Source of the DNA: Photobacterium sp. DA100
GTDB taxonomy: Bacteria > Pseudomonadota > Gammaproteobacteria > Enterobacterales > Vibrionaceae
Reading direction: 5' to 3'
Length of the DNA: 64,000 nt
Assembly: GCF_029223585.1 (NCBI RefSeq)
Contig: NZ_CP119423.1
Location: 682,001 to 746,000, forward strand
Below, one piece after another: positions 9,776 to 19,957 of the stretch. Made by a program: the position numbers and the translations under genes. The stretch's first letter is position 1; the number at the start of each line of letters is the position of its first letter. Under the pieces are notes generated by a model that worked only from the letters and a program-made list of their open reading frames with translations, was not told the origin of the DNA and did no database searches.

Positions 9776-10804
9776 CTAAAGCTTGCTCGGGATTGCGGTA
9801 TGGACACCGCACATCTCGGCGCACAGGGCCGACAGGGCATCCCATGGCTGGTAGTCAAAGTCGGTCTTGACCCGCAGCTCCAGCTCGGCCAATTGCTGGA
9901 GCAGCTTGATGATCACTGCCAGTGGCAGGCGGTGGAGGGCGCCAATGTAGACTTCCCGGCGGCTTTGCCAGATCCGGAAGTTCTCGAAAATGTTGTTGAG
10001 CGACGTGCCCTTGTTACCCATCTCCTGCATTTTATACAACTGGGTCAACTCGCGCTGTAAGGTGCGTAGCAGGATCACCGCTTCAACCCCTTCGCCTTGC
10101 AGTTGGCGCAATACACGCTGACTGCGCTTGGCCTGGCCGGCCAGTACCGCATCGAGCAGCTGGAAAGGCGTATAGTGGTTGTGGCGGCTGAGGGCATCTT
10201 CGAGACGCACGACAGTCAGCTCGCCGTCGGGGTAGAGCAGCACCAGTTTTTGTAGGCTCTGGGCCAATGCGAGCAGGTTGCCTTCATGCCATTGGGCCAA
10301 TAGTTGGACTGACTCATGATCCGGCTTGAGCCCGAGCTGCTGGCAGCGGCCCTGGATAAAGCGCGGTAAGTGGCGTGCTTCCGGCGTGTTGCAAGGGATA
10401 TACAACCCCTGGGCGTCCAGTGCCTTGAACCACTTGGTGCTTTCTTGTTTTTTGTTGAGACGGGGGCCCTGAACAAGTAGCAAGATATCGTCATGGGCAC
10501 TGTCGATCACTTCTTGCAGCGACTTGGCTTGCTGAGCATTGAGGCCGTTCTCCGGTAGCTCCAGCTCAATGATCTGGCGTGCTGAAAACAGGCTCATGGC
10601 CTGGCAGCAATCGAGGACGCTGTTCCAGTCGAGTTGAGCATCAACGGCAAAGCTGTGGCGCTCATCGAAGCCGGCCTGCTGGGCGGCCAGTTTGATCTGA
10701 TCGCTGGCTTCGAGCTTTAGCAGTGGCTCGTTACCACACAGGAGATAGGCACGGCGTAGCCCTTTGCTTAGCTGCTGCGCCAGGTGTTCCGGGTAAATCC
10801 TCAT
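9776..10804 (-). CDS. holA: DNA polymerase III subunit delta
   Basis: HolA is the delta subunit of the clamp loader that opens the beta sliding clamp. The 342-residue protein begins MRIYPEHLAQQL and has the family segments LLLVQGPRLNKKQESTKWFK and the C-terminal helical collar region. Its start overlaps the lptE stop by four bases (10801-10804), the same lptE-holA coupling as in E. coli. I rely on overall resemblance and context; delta lacks a functional Walker motif, so no catalytic residues can be checked. Confidence 0.94.
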   Translation of the reverse strand: MRIYPEHLAQQLSKGLRRAYLLCGNEPLLKLEASDQIKLAAQQAGFDERHSFAVDAQLDWNSVLDCCQAMSLFSARQIIELELPENGLNAQQAKSLQEVIDSAHDDILLLVQGPRLNKKQESTKWFKALDAQGLYIPCNTPEARHLPRFIQGRCQQLGLKPDHESVQLLAQWHEGNLLALAQSLQKLVLLYPDGELTVVRLEDALSRHNHYTPFQLLDAVLAGQAKRSQRVLRQLQGEGVEAVILLRTLQRELTQLYKMQEMGNKGTSLNNIFENFRIWQSRREVYIGALHRLPLAVIIKLLQQLAELELRVKTDFDYQPWDALSALCAEMCGVHTAIPSKL

Positions 10805-11469
10805 TGTGCGGACTCAACCTGGTTTTCCTGCTTGGCGGCTTGGCCGGCAGCGGCTGCACTGTCGGCTTTCACGTCCAAGCCGAGCTCAGTTGAAACGCGC
10901 TCGTTGCTGTCGGCATTTTTTTCCAGCAAGGCTTCCAGCTCTTGTTCTTCCAGCTGGTTGAATACGGCAGTCAGACGGGCAAGCTGGCGCATGATCTGCT
11001 TGGAGGCCTGCTCGCGCATTTCCTGCTCGATCATGTCGCGCTCGACAGATTTTGCCAAAGCTGTCAGTGGGTTATCGAGGAAGGTCCGGTTGACACGGGT
11101 AGTGTACGTCTGGCTGCCCTTTTCCGGTACCACAATACGGTAGCGCACCGTGTAGGTTAGCTCGTACTCGGCGGCACGGGCATTCTGGTAGAGCGACAGG
11201 GTACGTTCACTGGTTGATTCACTGATCAGGTGCAGGTTAGGGATTCTGCTTGAAGGCGCAACCGGCTCGATACCGTGAAGCTGGAACTGGGATTTTACCT
11301 GACGGTGCAGCTGGCCGTATTGGTCAAAGCTGGTCAGGGATAGTTTGGCAATGTCGTCGGGTAGCATGTAGTTACCACGGAGGTGAAAACCGCAAGATGC
11401 AGTCGCCAGCGCCATGAGGACAACAAAGAAGGTTCGGATAACGCTTTTTGGAGAAATGAAAGCTCTCAC
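10801..11469 (-). CDS. lptE: LPS assembly lipoprotein LptE
   Basis: LptE plugs the LptD barrel and helps deliver lipopolysaccharide to the outer leaflet. The 222-residue frame starts at a GTG and carries a lipobox TASC (Cys about residue 26) followed by GFHLRGNYMLP, the typical start of mature LptE. The C-terminal tail after about residue 170 is rich in Glu, Ala and Gln and longer than in E. coli. The gene is coupled to holA and lies 144 bp downstream of leuS, the conserved leuS-lptE-holA order. Confidence 0.93.
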   Translation of the reverse strand: MRAFISPKSVIRTFFVVLMALATASCGFHLRGNYMLPDDIAKLSLTSFDQYGQLHRQVKSQFQLHGIEPVAPSSRIPNLHLISESTSERTLSLYQNARAAEYELTYTVRYRIVVPEKGSQTYTTRVNRTFLDNPLTALAKSVERDMIEQEMREQASKQIMRQLARLTAVFNQLEEQELEALLEKNADSNERVSTELGLDVKADSAAAAGQAAKQENQVESAQ

Positions 11470-11613
11470 CGAGTCTGCTCCATGAAAAAAAGTGAAAACT
11501 GACCGGCTGACGCGGGTGGTTCTGCTAGATGTGTGTGAGCCGGATTAAAACTGTGGCTCCAAAACAGGAGCCACAGGTTAGGCACTGGGAAATTGCTTTA
11601 GTTCGCTGCGGGA

Positions 11614-14187
11614 TTAGTTTGCAACGATGTTCAGCAGTTTGCCCGGTACGTAAATCACTTTGCGAATGGTTTTGTCGCTTGTGAATTTGGTTACGCCTTC
11701 TTCGGCCATTGCCAGGGCTTCGACTTGCTCTTTGGTGGCATCAGCCGCTACTGTCAGCTTAGCACGCAGCTTGCCGTTGACCTGAACAACAATCAGCTTC
11801 TCGTCTTCAACCAATGCTTTTTCGTCAGCCTCCGGCCAATCGGCGTGGTCAACGTCGCTCTGGCCCAGCGCTTCCCACATTTCGAAACAGATGTGCGGTG
11901 TCATTGGGTACAGCATACGAACGATAGCCTTCAGTGCTTCGTCAAGTAGGGCACGGTCTTGTGCACTGTCCTGAGAGGCTTTGGTCAGCTTGTTCATCAG
12001 CTCCATGATGGCAGCGATAGCGGTGTTGAACGTCTGGCGGCGGCCGATGTCGTCACTCACTTTGGCGATAGTCTTGTGAACGTCGCGGCGCAGGGCTTTT
12101 TGATCTGAAGTCAGAGCTGCAATGTCAAGCGCTTCAGCTTCGCCTTTGGCTGTGTGGTCGTGTACCAGCTTCCAAACACGCTTCAGGAAGCGGTTAGCAC
12201 CCTCCACACCAGACTCTTGCCATTCCAGCGTCATATCAGCCGGAGAGGCAAACATCATGAACAGGCGAACGGTATCCGCACCGTATTTGTCTACCATCTC
12301 CTGCGGGTCGATACCGTTGTTCTTCGACTTGGACATCTTGGTCATGCCCGAGTGAACCACTTCGTTGCCTTCGTTATCAACGGCCTTGGTGATACGGCCC
12401 TTGTCGTCACGCTCAACAGTCACATCTGTTGGGGCAACCCAGATTTTCGCGCCTTTGTCGTTGGTGTAGTAGTAAGCGTCAGCCAGTACCATACCCTGAC
12501 AAAGCAGCTGCTTGAATGGTTCGTCGCTGGTTACCATACCGCAGTCGCGCAGCAGCTTGTGGAAGAAGCGAGAGTACAGCAGGTGCATACACGCGTGCTC
12601 GATACCACCGATGTACTGGTCAACCGGCAGCCAGTAGTTTGCTGCGTCAGAATCTAGCATCTCGTCGGCTTGTGGCGAACAGTAGCGAGCGTAGTACCAA
12701 GACGATTCCATGAAGGTATCGAAGGTATCCGTTTCCAGCAGTGCTGGCTGGCCGTTGAACGTGGTCTTCGCCCACTCTTTGTCGGCTTTGATTGGGCTGG
12801 TTACGCCGTCCATCACCACATCTTCAGGCAGGATCACTGGTAGCTGATCAGCCGGTACCGGGTGAACTTCGCCATCTTCAGTGGTGACCATCGGGATTGG
12901 GGCGCCCCAGTAACGCTGGCGGGATACACCCCAGTCGCGTAGACGGAAGTTAACCGTCTTCTGGCCTTTGCCTTCTGCTTCCAGCTTAGCGGCGATCGCA
13001 TCGAACGCAGCTTGGAAATCCAGGCCGTCGAATTCACCTGAATCGAACAGTACACCTTTCTCGGTGTATGCCGCTTCAGAAATGTCTAGCTCGCTGCCGT
13101 CTTCTGGCTTGATCACTGGGATAATGTCCAGGCCGTACTTGGTGGCGAACTCGTAGTCACGCTGGTCGTGGGCTGGAACTGCCATTACCGCGCCTGTGCC
13201 GTAATCCATCAGCACGAAGTTAGCAACGAAGACTGGGACTTCACGACCGTTTAGCGGGTGAATGGCAGTCAGGCCGGTTGCCATGCCTTTCTTCTCCATG
13301 GTCGCCAGCTCAGCTTCGGCGACCTTGGTGTTACGGCACTCTTCGATGAACGCAGCAAGCTCAGGGTTGTTCGCCGCAGCTGCTGCCGCCAGAGGGTGGC
13401 CCGCAGCGATACCGACGTAAGTCACGCCCATTAGGGTATCCGGACGGGTGGTGTACACTTCCAGATCGTCGTGGCCTTTCACTTCGAACGTCAGTTCAAC
13501 ACCTTCAGAGCGGCCGATCCAGTTGCGTTGCATGGTCTTAACCATGTCAGGCCAGCCTTCTAGGGTGTCCAGATCGTCCAGTAGCTCCTGGGCGTATTCA
13601 GTGATCTTAATGAACCACTGAGGGATTTCTTTCTGCTCTACCGGCGTGTCACAACGCCAGCAGCAACCGTCTTCTACCTGCTCGTTGGCCAGTACGGTCT
13701 GGTCGTTCGGACACCAGTTTACTGAAGAGGTCTTCTTGTAAACCAAGCCTTTCTCGTACAGCTTGGTGAAGAATTCCTGCTCCCAGCGGTAGTATTCAGG
13801 GGTACAGGTTGCAAATTCACGGTTCCAGTCGTAGCCGAAGCCCAGCAGTTTGAGCTGGTTCTTCATGTATTCGATGTTCTCGTAAGTCCAAGGTGCAGGA
13901 GCGGTCTTGTTCTTAACCGCGGCGTTTTCAGCAGGCAGGCCGAACGCATCCCAGCCGATAGGCTGCATGACATTCTTGCCCTGCAGGCGCTGGTAACGAG
14001 AGATCACATCACCGATGGTGTAGTTACGCACGTGACCCATGTGCAGTCGACCACTTGGGTACGGGAACATGGAGAGACAGTAGAATTTTTCTTTATTAGG
14101 GTCTTCACTTACAACAAAGGTCTTTTTGTTGTCCCAATGTTCTTGAACTTTCTGTTCAATGTCCTGTGGACGATATTGTTCTTGCAT
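11614..14187 (-). CDS. leuS: Leucine--tRNA ligase
   Basis: LeuRS charges tRNA-Leu. The protein has the class I signature in [11 protein letters not shown], the editing (CP1) domain in the middle, and the KMSKS loop in [10 protein letters not shown]. The length, about 857 residues, matches bacterial LeuRS. Two ATGs are possible: 14196 (MSSMQEQ) or 14187 (MQEQYRP). I prefer the second because E. coli LeuS begins MQEQYRP, but the upstream start cannot be excluded. The 13 tRNA-Leu genes at 23.7-26.8 kb are its substrates. Confidence 0.97.
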   Translation of the reverse strand: MQEQYRPQDIEQKVQEHWDNKKTFVVSEDPNKEKFYCLSMFPYPSGRLHMGHVRNYTIGDVISRYQRLQGKNVMQPIGWDAFGLPAENAAVKNKTAPAPWTYENIEYMKNQLKLLGFGYDWNREFATCTPEYYRWEQEFFTKLYEKGLVYKKTSSVNWCPNDQTVLANEQVEDGCCWRCDTPVEQKEIPQWFIKITEYAQELLDDLDTLEGWPDMVKTMQRNWIGRSEGVELTFEVKGHDDLEVYTTRPDTLMGVTYVGIAAGHPLAAAAAANNPELAAFIEECRNTKVAEAELATMEKKGMATGLTAIHPLNGREVPVFVANFVLMDYGTGAVMAVPAHDQRDYEFATKYGLDIIPVIKPEDGSELDISEAAYTEKGVLFDSGEFDGLDFQAAFDAIAAKLEAEGKGQKTVNFRLRDWGVSRQRYWGAPIPMVTTEDGEVHPVPADQLPVILPEDVVMDGVTSPIKADKEWAKTTFNGQPALLETDTFDTFMESSWYYARYCSPQADEMLDSDAANYWLPVDQYIGGIEHACMHLLYSRFFHKLLRDCGMVTSDEPFKQLLCQGMVLADAYYYTNDKGAKIWVAPTDVTVERDDKGRITKAVDNEGNEVVHSGMTKMSKSKNNGIDPQEMVDKYGADTVRLFMMFASPADMTLEWQESGVEGANRFLKRVWKLVHDHTAKGEAEALDIAALTSDQKALRRDVHKTIAKVSDDIGRRQTFNTAIAAIMELMNKLTKASQDSAQDRALLDEALKAIVRMLYPMTPHICFEMWEALGQSDVDHADWPEADEKALVEDEKLIVVQVNGKLRAKLTVAADATKEQVEALAMAEEGVTKFTSDKTIRKVIYVPGKLLNIVAN

Positions 14188-14241
14188 CGATGACATCCGG
14201 GATTTTGTGAGTTGAGTACAAACACATTCAATATAATCGAC

Positions 14242-14269
14242 ATAGAATAACTAAAGGTAAAGGTGTCAA
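14242..14269 (-). promoter_or_regulatory. Probable leuS promoter
   Basis: On the minus strand a perfect -35 box TTGACA (14264-14269) is followed after 16 bases by TTCTAT (14242-14247), a weak -10. The site lies about 55 bases ahead of the leuS start, in the divergent gap with ybeL. Confidence 0.45.
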
Positions 14270-14371
14270 CAATAGCTGAAACCACTTCGGGGACGAATTG
14301 TTGGCCGATTATGGTGCCAATTACCCAGATGGCAGCCGGATGCCGGTGAATTAGCGGATAGGAGGTGACCC

Positions 14372-14854
14372 ATGGCAACAAAGAAAAAGGATTATGAGGC
14401 GCTACTCGAGCAAGTCACTGAAACTCTCAAGCATAGCCCCGATGAGCTAAAACACTGGGCTGAAGTGACGGAAAAGTACCGCCAGGCGGCCAGCGATATG
14501 ACCAAAGACGAGCTGGCGTTGATTTCTGCTTACCTCAAGCGGGACGTGAAGGAGTTCGGCCGGAATGCCGATGAAAGCCCGGCCCCGTTCAGTGACAGCC
14601 CTTTTTACCGGGTGGTGAAAGAAACCATTTGGGAAGGTCTGGCAGAGGCAACGGACAAGACCCAGATCGAGTGGCACGAAGTCATGGATGATCTCAGGCA
14701 CCAAGGGGTATACGAGGCTGGCGAGATTGTTGGCCTTGGTCACTTGGTTTGCGAAAAGTGCGGCCATGACGAAGTGATCACTCACGTCAAGGAAATCTCT
14801 CCCTGTCTGAAATGCGGTCATACCCGCTTTACCCGCAAGCCGCTGTCTCCCTAG
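14372..14854 (+). CDS. ybeL: Zinc-ribbon protein of the YbeL/DUF1451 family
   Basis: This 160-residue soluble protein is like E. coli YbeL: an N-terminal helical part, the segment WEGLAEATDKTQIEW, then VGLGHLVCEKC and a second CxxC. The cysteines C127, C130, C145 and C148 form a likely zinc ribbon. The function of the family is not established. The ATG has AGGAGGTGA about five bases upstream. It is transcribed away from leuS and ends in a strong terminator. Confidence 0.9.
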   Translation: MATKKKDYEALLEQVTETLKHSPDELKHWAEVTEKYRQAASDMTKDELALISAYLKRDVKEFGRNADESPAPFSDSPFYRVVKETIWEGLAEATDKTQIEWHEVMDDLRHQGVYEAGEIVGLGHLVCEKCGHDEVITHVKEISPCLKCGHTRFTRKPLSP

Positions 14855-14875
14855 CTTCGTCACTTAACGGATAGC

Positions 14876-14900
14876 AAAACGGGCCATATGGCCCGTTTTT
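14876..14900 (+). terminator. Bidirectional terminator between ybeL and the SYLF-domain gene
   Basis: A 12-bp perfect palindromic stem (14876-14887 with 14888-14900) has A and T runs at its two ends. It sits between convergent genes and can serve both. Confidence 0.85.
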
Positions 14901-14923
14901 CATTGCGGGAAAAGTCTTGCGGC

Positions 14924-15574
14924 TTATTCCAGCGGCTCGATAGTGTTTACCACCACGGCCGTAGGAGCCGGCTCGGGCAACTGGGCGGATGGCTGGCTGG
15001 TCCCCTGAACTGGCGTGACACTGAACTTCTGGCCGGCGATCGCCGCTTCCACCATCATTCCGCCTTTGGCTACGGTAAAGACGGCGACCCCGTTGGTGTA
15101 ATCGGCATCGACGAATTTGCCACCGGCGCTGGCACGCAAGCCCGACGTTCCGGCATTGGCTTGAGCACCCTCGGTCAAGGCCACCGCAGAAGCAGAGGCA
15201 TCGAGTTCGAAGTTGCCGCTCATGAAGCGTTCATAGGCGCGTTTGTCCTGGAAGAACACGATCTCGCTGTAGGACTGGCCGCCGAACTGCAGGCCGAAAG
15301 AGACTTGGTACAGCTTGGCATGACCGGTGATCTGGCCATTTTTGAAGACCGTACCGCTGCCGTAGGCACCGCCGACCCAGAAGCCGCCCTTACCGACCGA
15401 AGGGAAGACTGCATAGCCGTAGGCTGTGTGGAAAAATGGCTGGGTTTGCGGGGCCGCTTGGAACTGGGTCAGGGCCGCCTGGGTCTCAAGATCTTCTTTT
15501 GCGACCGAGCCGGTAGCGACGCAGAGCATGGCCACGCTGCATAGCATGGCGAATAATTTGTTGATCGATTTCAT
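14924..15574 (-). CDS. Secreted SYLF/Ysc84-domain lipid-binding protein
   Basis: The 216-residue protein has an N-terminal signal peptide (hydrophobic LCSVAMLCVATGSVA, cut near AKED) and a SYLF-type domain rich in Gly: YGYAVFPSVGKGG, GGAYGSGTVF, QVSFGLQFGGQSYSE and the closing GGKFVDADYT. SYLF domains in eukaryotic Ysc84/SH3YL1 bind phosphoinositides; the bacterial role is unclear. The start at 15574 is chosen because GGGGA lies about seven bases upstream, while the ATG at 15580 is too close to it. The C-terminal tail is Pro-rich. Confidence 0.85.
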   Translation of the reverse strand: MKSINKLFAMLCSVAMLCVATGSVAKEDLETQAALTQFQAAPQTQPFFHTAYGYAVFPSVGKGGFWVGGAYGSGTVFKNGQITGHAKLYQVSFGLQFGGQSYSEIVFFQDKRAYERFMSGNFELDASASAVALTEGAQANAGTSGLRASAGGKFVDADYTNGVAVFTVAKGGMMVEAAIAGQKFSVTPVQGTSQPSAQLPEPAPTAVVVNTIEPLE

Positions 15575-15703
15575 TAGCATTCCCCAAATAAACGTTGTGC
15601 TGTTGTTATCCCAAGCTGGCGAGCGGTGCGGCGTGCCGATCTAGCGGGCACATTTCGATACACATCGCTTGGTTATATAACCGACATATTAACAAGGTGA
15701 ATG

Positions 15704-15732
15704 AAAAGGCGAAGGGGTTACCTTCGCCTTTT
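15704..15732 (-). terminator. Rho-independent terminator after lnt
   Basis: A 12-bp perfect stem (15704-15715 with 15721-15732) has a 5-base loop and ends in TTTT on either strand. It closes the long minus-strand series that ends with lnt. Confidence 0.8.
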
Positions 15733-15776
15733 GGGAGGATTGTCAGCGTTGATTCAGTGTTGGGCAGCCAAACCGG

Positions 15777-17336
15777 TCAGTCGTGATAATTGATTTGCGG
15801 CTGCTCGTCCCGAAAGCGACCGGCCTGGCGGCGGATCAGCAGCCATGACAGGGCAACGGACCACAACAGGTAGATATACAGCGGCCAGCTGCCGAGGGTG
15901 GTATACGGTGTCATGCCGATGGTCGGAATCACCTTGGCCCTCAGTACCCCGGTTTCGAACTGCGGGATCTGCTCGATGATTTTGCCTTGGTGATCGACAA
16001 TCCCGGTCAGACCGCTGTTGGTCGCGCGCAGCAGGGGTTTACCGAGCTCAAGCGAGCGCATCTGGGCAATTTCCATGTGCTGGAACGGGCCGATGGACTT
16101 ACCGAACCAGGTATCGTTGGATAGGGTCAGCAGGAACTCGGTATCGACATTGACGTTGCGGCGAACCTGTTCGCTGAACGCGACTTCGTAGCACAGTGCC
16201 GGTGCCAGCGAGTAGCCATTGGCTTCGAGGTTCGGCTGGATGTAATCACCACGGCTGAACGACGACATCGGCAGATTGAAGAACGGGGCCAGCGGACGCA
16301 GGATATCTTCAAACGGCACAAACTCACCAAACGGCAGCAGGTGGTGCTTGCTGTAGCGCTCTGCCTGCTCGTACTGGTACGGACCGACCGCATTGACGCC
16401 AAGGGTCAGGATGTTGTTGTAAAACTCGCCGTCCTCGTTCTGATCCAGAACGCCGGTAATGACGGTGCTGTTGTTATTGCGCGCCGCGGCATCGAGGTTC
16501 TGCAGGAAGGTGGTGACCTGGGTTTCCAGGGCCGGGATCGCCGCCTCCGGCCAGATGATCAAATCTGCGCCCCAGTTCTCGCGGGTCAGATCGGTGTACT
16601 TCATCAGGGTCGGCCAGCGCTGGCTTGGCAGCCACTTGATCTCTTGCGGGACGTTACCCTGGATCATCGCCACATCCACCGCATTGTCGCTATCGGGTTT
16701 GACCCATTGCTTCTGGCCGGCTAGCAGGCCAAGGGCCAGGATGAAGGCCGGAACCAGGAGCGGGCGCCAGTTGCGGTAACAGGCTGCTGCGACCAGGGCG
16801 CCGGTGCTCAATACGATGGCGAGGGTGATCCCTTCGACACCCAGAATCGGGGCAAAGCCGGCATAAGGGCTGTCAATCTGGCTGTAGCCCAGCCACAGCC
16901 ACGGGAAGCCGGTCATCAGCCAGCCGCGGATCCAGTCGAGGATGAGCCAGATCACCGGGCCGCTCAGCATCAGCTGGTGGAATGGGCGGCCGCGGTTGAA
17001 TTTGTTGAAAAGGGCGCCGAATACGGCTGGGTAGAGGGCAAGGTAGCCGATGAGCAGGGCCATCAATCCCCAGCCCGCAATCCATGGCATGCCGCCGAAA
17101 TTGGCAATACTGACATGGACCCAGCTGATCCCGGTTCCGAATAAGCCTAATCCCCACAGCAAACCTATCAAGGCTGAGCGCTTGGCCGATTGGTTCTGGA
17201 GTAGGTAGAGAAAAATAAACAGAGAAAGGGGAGCAAGGTACCAATGGTGGTACGGGGCGAAGGATAGGGTGGCTAAGGCACCTGCTGGGACAGCCAGCAA
17301 CGGCTGTCCCAACTTCTTAAGGGTATTTGTCGTCAT
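15777..17336 (-). CDS. lnt: Apolipoprotein N-acyltransferase
   Basis: Lnt adds the third acyl chain to lipoproteins in the inner membrane, which is needed for Lol export. The 519 residues comprise an N-terminal membrane part (about 1-205, several hydrophobic segments) and a C-terminal nitrilase domain. The catalytic triad is E264 (WPEAAIP), K330 (SKHHLLPFGE) and C382 (LCYEVAF), matching the E. coli positions closely. It lies four bases behind corC, as in E. coli. LolB, BamC, LptE, RlpA and NutA in this window are all predicted lipoprotein clients. Confidence 0.97.
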   Translation of the reverse strand: MTTNTLKKLGQPLLAVPAGALATLSFAPYHHWYLAPLSLFIFLYLLQNQSAKRSALIGLLWGLGLFGTGISWVHVSIANFGGMPWIAGWGLMALLIGYLALYPAVFGALFNKFNRGRPFHQLMLSGPVIWLILDWIRGWLMTGFPWLWLGYSQIDSPYAGFAPILGVEGITLAIVLSTGALVAAACYRNWRPLLVPAFILALGLLAGQKQWVKPDSDNAVDVAMIQGNVPQEIKWLPSQRWPTLMKYTDLTRENWGADLIIWPEAAIPALETQVTTFLQNLDAAARNNNSTVITGVLDQNEDGEFYNNILTLGVNAVGPYQYEQAERYSKHHLLPFGEFVPFEDILRPLAPFFNLPMSSFSRGDYIQPNLEANGYSLAPALCYEVAFSEQVRRNVNVDTEFLLTLSNDTWFGKSIGPFQHMEIAQMRSLELGKPLLRATNSGLTGIVDHQGKIIEQIPQFETGVLRAKVIPTIGMTPYTTLGSWPLYIYLLWSVALSWLLIRRQAGRFRDEQPQINYHD

Positions 17337-17339
17337 TCG

Positions 17340-18212
17340 TTATGATGTTGTCGTCGGTTGAGGTGCTTCGTGAGGCACGGTCACTTGCAACTGAATAACC
17401 CGGCGGTTGTCGGCAGACGTCACCTTGAATGAGTAGCCCGCCAATTCAACGATTTCACCTCGAGTCGGCAGGTGGCCGAAGCTGGTCATGACCAGGCCGC
17501 CTACGGTATCGACTTCCTCGTCGCTGAACTGGGTATGGAACATTTCATTGAACTCTTCAATGGTTGTCAGTGCTTTTACCGCAAAAGTATGCTTGCTTAA
17601 CTGACGGATATCCTGCTCTTCCTCGTCGTCGAATTCATCTTCGATTTCGCCAACGATTTGCTCAAGAATATCTTCAATGGTGATAACACCTGATACCCCA
17701 CCAAACTCGTCGACCACAATCGCCATGTGGTAGCGCTCTTCCCGGAATTCCTTGAGCAGGCGGTCAACGCGCTTGCTTTCAGGGACAACGACCGCAGGTC
17801 GCAGTACTTTATCCATGTCGAACGGTTCGCTGTTCGGGAGTAGGTAACGCAACAGATCTTTGGCCAGAAGGATCCCTTCGACGTGGTCTTTGTCGTCACT
17901 GATCACCGGGTAGCGTGAGTGCTGGGCATCAACAATTAAATCAATCAGATCCTCTAGCTTCTGAGAACGCTCGATTGTGACCATCTGAGAGCGCGGGATC
18001 ATGATGTCACGGACACGCATCTCGGAGATTTCCATGACCCCTTCGAGCATGTCGCGGGTGTCGTGGTCGATCAAATCGTTTTCTTCTGAATCACGGAAAA
18101 CTTCAACTAGCTCTTCGCGGTTCTGCGGCTCGCCCTGAAATAGCTGGCCAATTCGTTCAAAGAAGGACTTTCTACTCGGACCTTCAGAATTTTGTGAGTT
18201 ATCTTCGTTCAT
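17340..18212 (-). CDS. corC: CorC/HlyC-family CBS-domain protein (YbeX)
   Basis: The 290-residue soluble protein has two CBS domains (about 70-190, with IMIPRSQMV and [15 protein letters not shown]) and a C-terminal transporter-associated CorC/HlyC domain (about 205-285). It lacks the membrane DUF21 part of longer relatives, as E. coli CorC does. It was linked to magnesium and cobalt efflux, and E. coli YbeX also affects ribosome metabolism. The ybeY-corC-lnt order supports the call. Confidence 0.93.
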   Translation of the reverse strand: MNEDNSQNSEGPSRKSFFERIGQLFQGEPQNREELVEVFRDSEENDLIDHDTRDMLEGVMEISEMRVRDIMIPRSQMVTIERSQKLEDLIDLIVDAQHSRYPVISDDKDHVEGILLAKDLLRYLLPNSEPFDMDKVLRPAVVVPESKRVDRLLKEFREERYHMAIVVDEFGGVSGVITIEDILEQIVGEIEDEFDDEEEQDIRQLSKHTFAVKALTTIEEFNEMFHTQFSDEEVDTVGGLVMTSFGHLPTRGEIVELAGYSFKVTSADNRRVIQLQVTVPHEAPQPTTTS

Positions 18213-18311
18213 TGTTTGTAAGAATTACTTCTCTCAGTTAAGTGGCTGTGCCACGGGAATAATACGGCATCAAGTATACCGTATCAGTTTGACAACAATA
18301 TCAAGAAAAGG

Positions 18312-18776
18312 TTAGTGCTTTTCTTCGGCATACGGATCGGCAAAGCCCATCTGCTGCATGATTTCCGTTTCCAAGCCTTCCATCTCTTCCGCTTCGTCGT
18401 CCTCGATATGGTCATAACCTAGCAGATGGAGACTGCCATGTACAACCATGTGTGCCCAGTGGGCATGAAGAGGTTTATCCTGCTCCTGGGCCTCATTTTC
18501 GACAACCTGTCGGCAAATGATCAAATCACCCAGCAGTTCCAGTTCAACCCCCGGCGGCGCCTCGAACGGGAAAGACAACACGTTGGTCGGTTTGTCCTTG
18601 CCGCGGTACTCGTGGTTCAGGCCATGGCTCTCTTCTTCGTCGACCAGGCGGATTGTCACCTCGGCATCGGCCTGGAATGGGGTGATAGCTGCCTCCAGCC
18701 ACTGCTGGAATTGTGCTTCGCTCGGCATACCGTCGGCGCTTTCGGTAGCCACTTGGAGATCAAGATAAATCGCCAT
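18312..18776 (-). CDS. ybeY: Endoribonuclease YbeY
   Basis: YbeY is a zinc-dependent RNase involved in 16S rRNA 3'-end processing and ribosome quality control. The 154-residue protein has the metal motif H113-GSLH117-LLGYDH123. The conserved Arg lies in [16 protein letters not shown]. Its ATG shares one base with the phoH stop (TAATG), so the two are translationally coupled. Confidence 0.97.
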   Translation of the reverse strand: MAIYLDLQVATESADGMPSEAQFQQWLEAAITPFQADAEVTIRLVDEEESHGLNHEYRGKDKPTNVLSFPFEAPPGVELELLGDLIICRQVVENEAQEQDKPLHAHWAHMVVHGSLHLLGYDHIEDDEAEEMEGLETEIMQQMGFADPYAEEKH

Positions 18777-19876
18777 TAGTTTGTTTTTTCCGTTTCGTCT
18801 TGGTTGGCAACTGGTGCCGGGGCTGCAACGGGGGCCTGCTTGGCGGCTTGCTCTTCACGTCGGCGCTGCTCGGCCAGTTTGCGCTGTTTCTGATCTTCGC
18901 TTTCCCAGACCTCGTAGGCCTGGACGATACGGGCGACGACCGGGTGGCGAACAACGTCGTCGGCCTGGAAGAAGTTGAAGCTGATTTCATCGACCTCAGA
19001 CAAGACTTCAATCGCGTGGCGCAGGCCCGAGCGGGCACCGCGAGGCAGGTCGATCTGAGTGACGTCACCAGTGATCACGGCGCGCGAGTTGAATCCGATA
19101 CGGGTCAGGAACATCTTCATCTGTTCGACAGTGGTGTTCTGGCTCTCGTCGAGGATGATGAAGGCGTCATTGAGAGTACGGCCACGCATGTAGGCAAGCG
19201 GCGCCACTTCAATCACATTGCGTTCAATCAGCTTCTCGACACGCTCGAAGCCCAGCATTTCGAACAGGGCGTCGTACAGCGGGCGCAGATACGGGTCGAC
19301 TTTCTGGCTAAGGTCTCCCGGTAGGAAGCCCAGCTTTTCACCGGCTTCGACCGCTGGGCGGGTCAGCAGGATGCGGCGGATTTCCTGACGCTCGAGGGCA
19401 TCGACGGCGGCAGCAACCGCCAGGTAGGTTTTACCGGTACCTGCCGGGCCAATCCCGAAGGTAATGTCATGGCGGACCATGTTGGCAATGTACTGGGCCT
19501 GGTTAGGCGTGCGTGGCTTGATCACCCCTTTCTTGGTTTTGATCACCACTTCTTTGCCGTAAGGAATGCTCGACTCGGTCGATTGCTCCAGGACACCGGA
19601 CTCTTTGATGGCCAGGTGAACCTGATCAGGCTCGATATCAGGAATGGTATTGCGAACCGGGGCGGTATCGACGTACAGGGTTTTGATGATATGGGCGGCG
19701 GCTTCGGCGGTGTGGGGCTGGCCGACGACGCTGAAACTGCTGCTGCGGTGGTTTATTTCTACACCCAAACGGCGTTCAAGTTGTTTGATGTTATCGTCGA
19801 AAGGGCCACAAAGGCTGGAAAGGCGCTGGTTATTGGCGGGTTCCAGATTGAATTCAATAGTAATAACTTTGCTCAA
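18776..19876 (-). CDS. ybeZ: PhoH-family ATPase YbeZ
   Basis: The 366-residue protein has a KH-like N-terminal part and a PhoH ATPase domain with Walker A GPAGTGKT (143-150) and Walker B region [10 protein letters not shown]. YbeZ interacts with YbeY in rRNA processing in E. coli. The C-terminal tail (from about 325) is charged and then Ala/Pro-rich, longer than the enzyme core needs. The stop overlaps the ybeY start by one base. Confidence 0.94.
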   Translation of the reverse strand: MSKVITIEFNLEPANNQRLSSLCGPFDDNIKQLERRLGVEINHRSSSFSVVGQPHTAEAAAHIIKTLYVDTAPVRNTIPDIEPDQVHLAIKESGVLEQSTESSIPYGKEVVIKTKKGVIKPRTPNQAQYIANMVRHDITFGIGPAGTGKTYLAVAAAVDALERQEIRRILLTRPAVEAGEKLGFLPGDLSQKVDPYLRPLYDALFEMLGFERVEKLIERNVIEVAPLAYMRGRTLNDAFIILDESQNTTVEQMKMFLTRIGFNSRAVITGDVTQIDLPRGARSGLRHAIEVLSEVDEISFNFFQADDVVRHPVVARIVQAYEVWESEDQKQRKLAEQRRREEQAAKQAPVAAPAPVANQDETEKTN

Positions 19877-19893
19877 GATTTGCCTCTCAATAG

Positions 19894-19913
19894 GGCCACC
19901 CTTGCGGGTGGCC
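19894..19913 (-). other. Short hairpin between miaB and ybeZ
   Basis: An 8-bp GC-rich perfect stem (19894-19901 with 19906-19913) has a 4-base loop. It lies in the 81-bp gap between miaB and ybeZ. There is no T run, so it is more likely a processing or attenuation element, or nothing functional, than a terminator. Confidence 0.35.
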
Positions 19914-19957
19914 TAGGGTTCAGGGCGCGTCCTACTTTTGTTCAGACGGGCGTCTTA

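Noticed and set aside
14188..14371. T-box or leader-peptide attenuator ahead of leuS
   Set aside because: There is no Leu-codon-rich short frame and no terminator/antiterminator pair in the gap.
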